Source of the DNA: Candidatus Elarobacter sp.
Lineage (GTDB): Bacteria; Vulcanimicrobiota; Vulcanimicrobiia; Vulcanimicrobiales; Vulcanimicrobiaceae
Direction: 5' to 3'
DNA: 6,223 bases
NCBI GenBank assembly: GCA_030150085.1
Contig: JASLGJ010000380.1
Location: forward strand, 1 to 6,223
A program made the translations under genes and the position numbers. The notes beneath the pieces were generated by a model. It did no database searches, was not told where the DNA came from, and worked only from the letters and a program-made list of their open reading frames with translations. Within the stretch, counting starts at the first letter, position 1; the number at the start of each line of letters is the position of its first letter. Positions 5,705 to 6,223 of the stretch are shown here, piece after piece.

Positions 5705-6223
5705 ATGTCCGTCTACCGAGTGATCGACAAGCTCGAAGCGTCCGTGAAGCAGGGCACCGTGTTGCCGCTGGGTTACCGCGTCGTGAGCGAGGAGCGGCTG
5801 CTCGAGCTGATCGAGAAACTGCGCGCCTCGCTGCCCGAGGAGGTCGGCCGGGCGCGCACCATCGCCCAGAACGGCGACCGCCTCGTGCGCGACGCGCAGG
5901 AGAAGGCCCAGGCGATCGTCAGCGAGGCCTCGCAGGCCCAGAACCAACTGGTCGACGAGCAGGAGATTGTGCGCCGCGCCCGCGCCACGGCGGAAGTCGT
6001 GCTGCGCGAGGCCGAGCAGAAGGCCCAGCGCGTGCGCGACGGTGCCGACGCCTACGCAGCCTCCGTGCTGAGCGACCTCGACGCGCGCCTCTCGACCGCG
6101 CTGGGCTCGGTGAAGAAGGGCATGGAAGCGCTGACCGGCGCCCGTGCCGCGGCGGCCGCACCGCCGTCCGCGCCGGCTTCGGCACAGTCCGGCTCGCTGG
6201 CCGAGGCCGCGGCGAAATCCAAG
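5705..6223 (+). CDS. Conserved coiled-coil protein next to coaD, 3' end missing
   Basis: The frame is open from ATG 5705 to the window edge (173 codons, no stop), so the gene is partial. Residues 1-45 form a short conserved-looking head (VIDKLEASV, LPLGYRVVSEERLLELIEKLR, in part LPLGYRVVSEERLLEL). Then a long charged, Ala/Gln/Glu/Arg-rich helix runs from about 45 to 145 with little proline, as expected for a coiled coil, including EQEIVRRARATAEVVLREAE. From about 147 an Ala/Pro/Ser-rich tail begins. I see no signal peptide, membrane segment or catalytic motif. Similar head-plus-coiled-coil proteins next to coaD are known from several Gram-positive phyla and are often labelled DivIVA-like or ATP-synthase-b-like from composition alone; their function is not established. 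A scaffold or cell-envelope role is inference only. It has the strongest ribosome-binding site in the window. Confidence 0.8.
   Translation, partial: MSVYRVIDKLEASVKQGTVLPLGYRVVSEERLLELIEKLRASLPEEVGRARTIAQNGDRLVRDAQEKAQAIVSEASQAQNQLVDEQEIVRRARATAEVVLREAEQKAQRVRDGADAYAASVLSDLDARLSTALGSVKKGMEALTGARAAAAAPPSAPASAQSGSLAEAAAKSK

Overview
The window is very GC-rich (I estimate above 70%) bacterial chromosomal DNA. Every recognisable gene lies on the + strand and is tightly packed. Most starts are GTG, and three of the junctions are 4-nt stop/start overlaps. The content is core metabolism and housekeeping, with no mobile element, CRISPR array, tRNA or rRNA. The taxon cannot be fixed from this window. 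GC content, the SpoIIE-type phosphatase, and an rsmD-coaD-coiled-coil protein order of the kind I recall from Actinobacteria, Firmicutes and Chloroflexi suggest a high-GC actinobacterial-like or Eremiobacterota-like lineage, but this is a guess.

Layout. Positions 1-233 hold the C-terminal end of a PPM/SpoIIE-type phosphatase. A 91-nt gap (234-324) contains small palindromes but no promoter I can defend. Next come hisF (325-1110) and a fused hisIE (1107-1835), which cover three steps of histidine biosynthesis (two in HisIE, one in HisF). recG (1856-3925), a replication-fork and recombination helicase, follows after 20 nt. A HAD-superfamily phosphatase (3922-4620) overlaps the recG stop. rsmD (4628-5179), coaD (5176-5694) and the start of a conserved coiled-coil protein (5705 to the window end) complete the row.

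How the genes relate. HisF and HisIE work in one pathway: HisIE opens and hydrolyses phosphoribosyl-ATP, and HisF uses the downstream PRFAR to make IGP and AICAR. The other genes serve DNA repair, 16S rRNA methylation and coenzyme A synthesis. They share no pathway with the his genes, but spacing suggests one transcript. The HAD enzyme is the one catalytic gene whose substrate is open.

I see no strong candidate for a new biological system. The best leads are modest: a RecG with a degenerate TRG translocation motif, an alanine-rich HisI-HisE linker whose DNA contains a perfect 14-bp palindrome, a strong hairpin on the recG start codon, and the uncharacterised coiled-coil neighbour of coaD.
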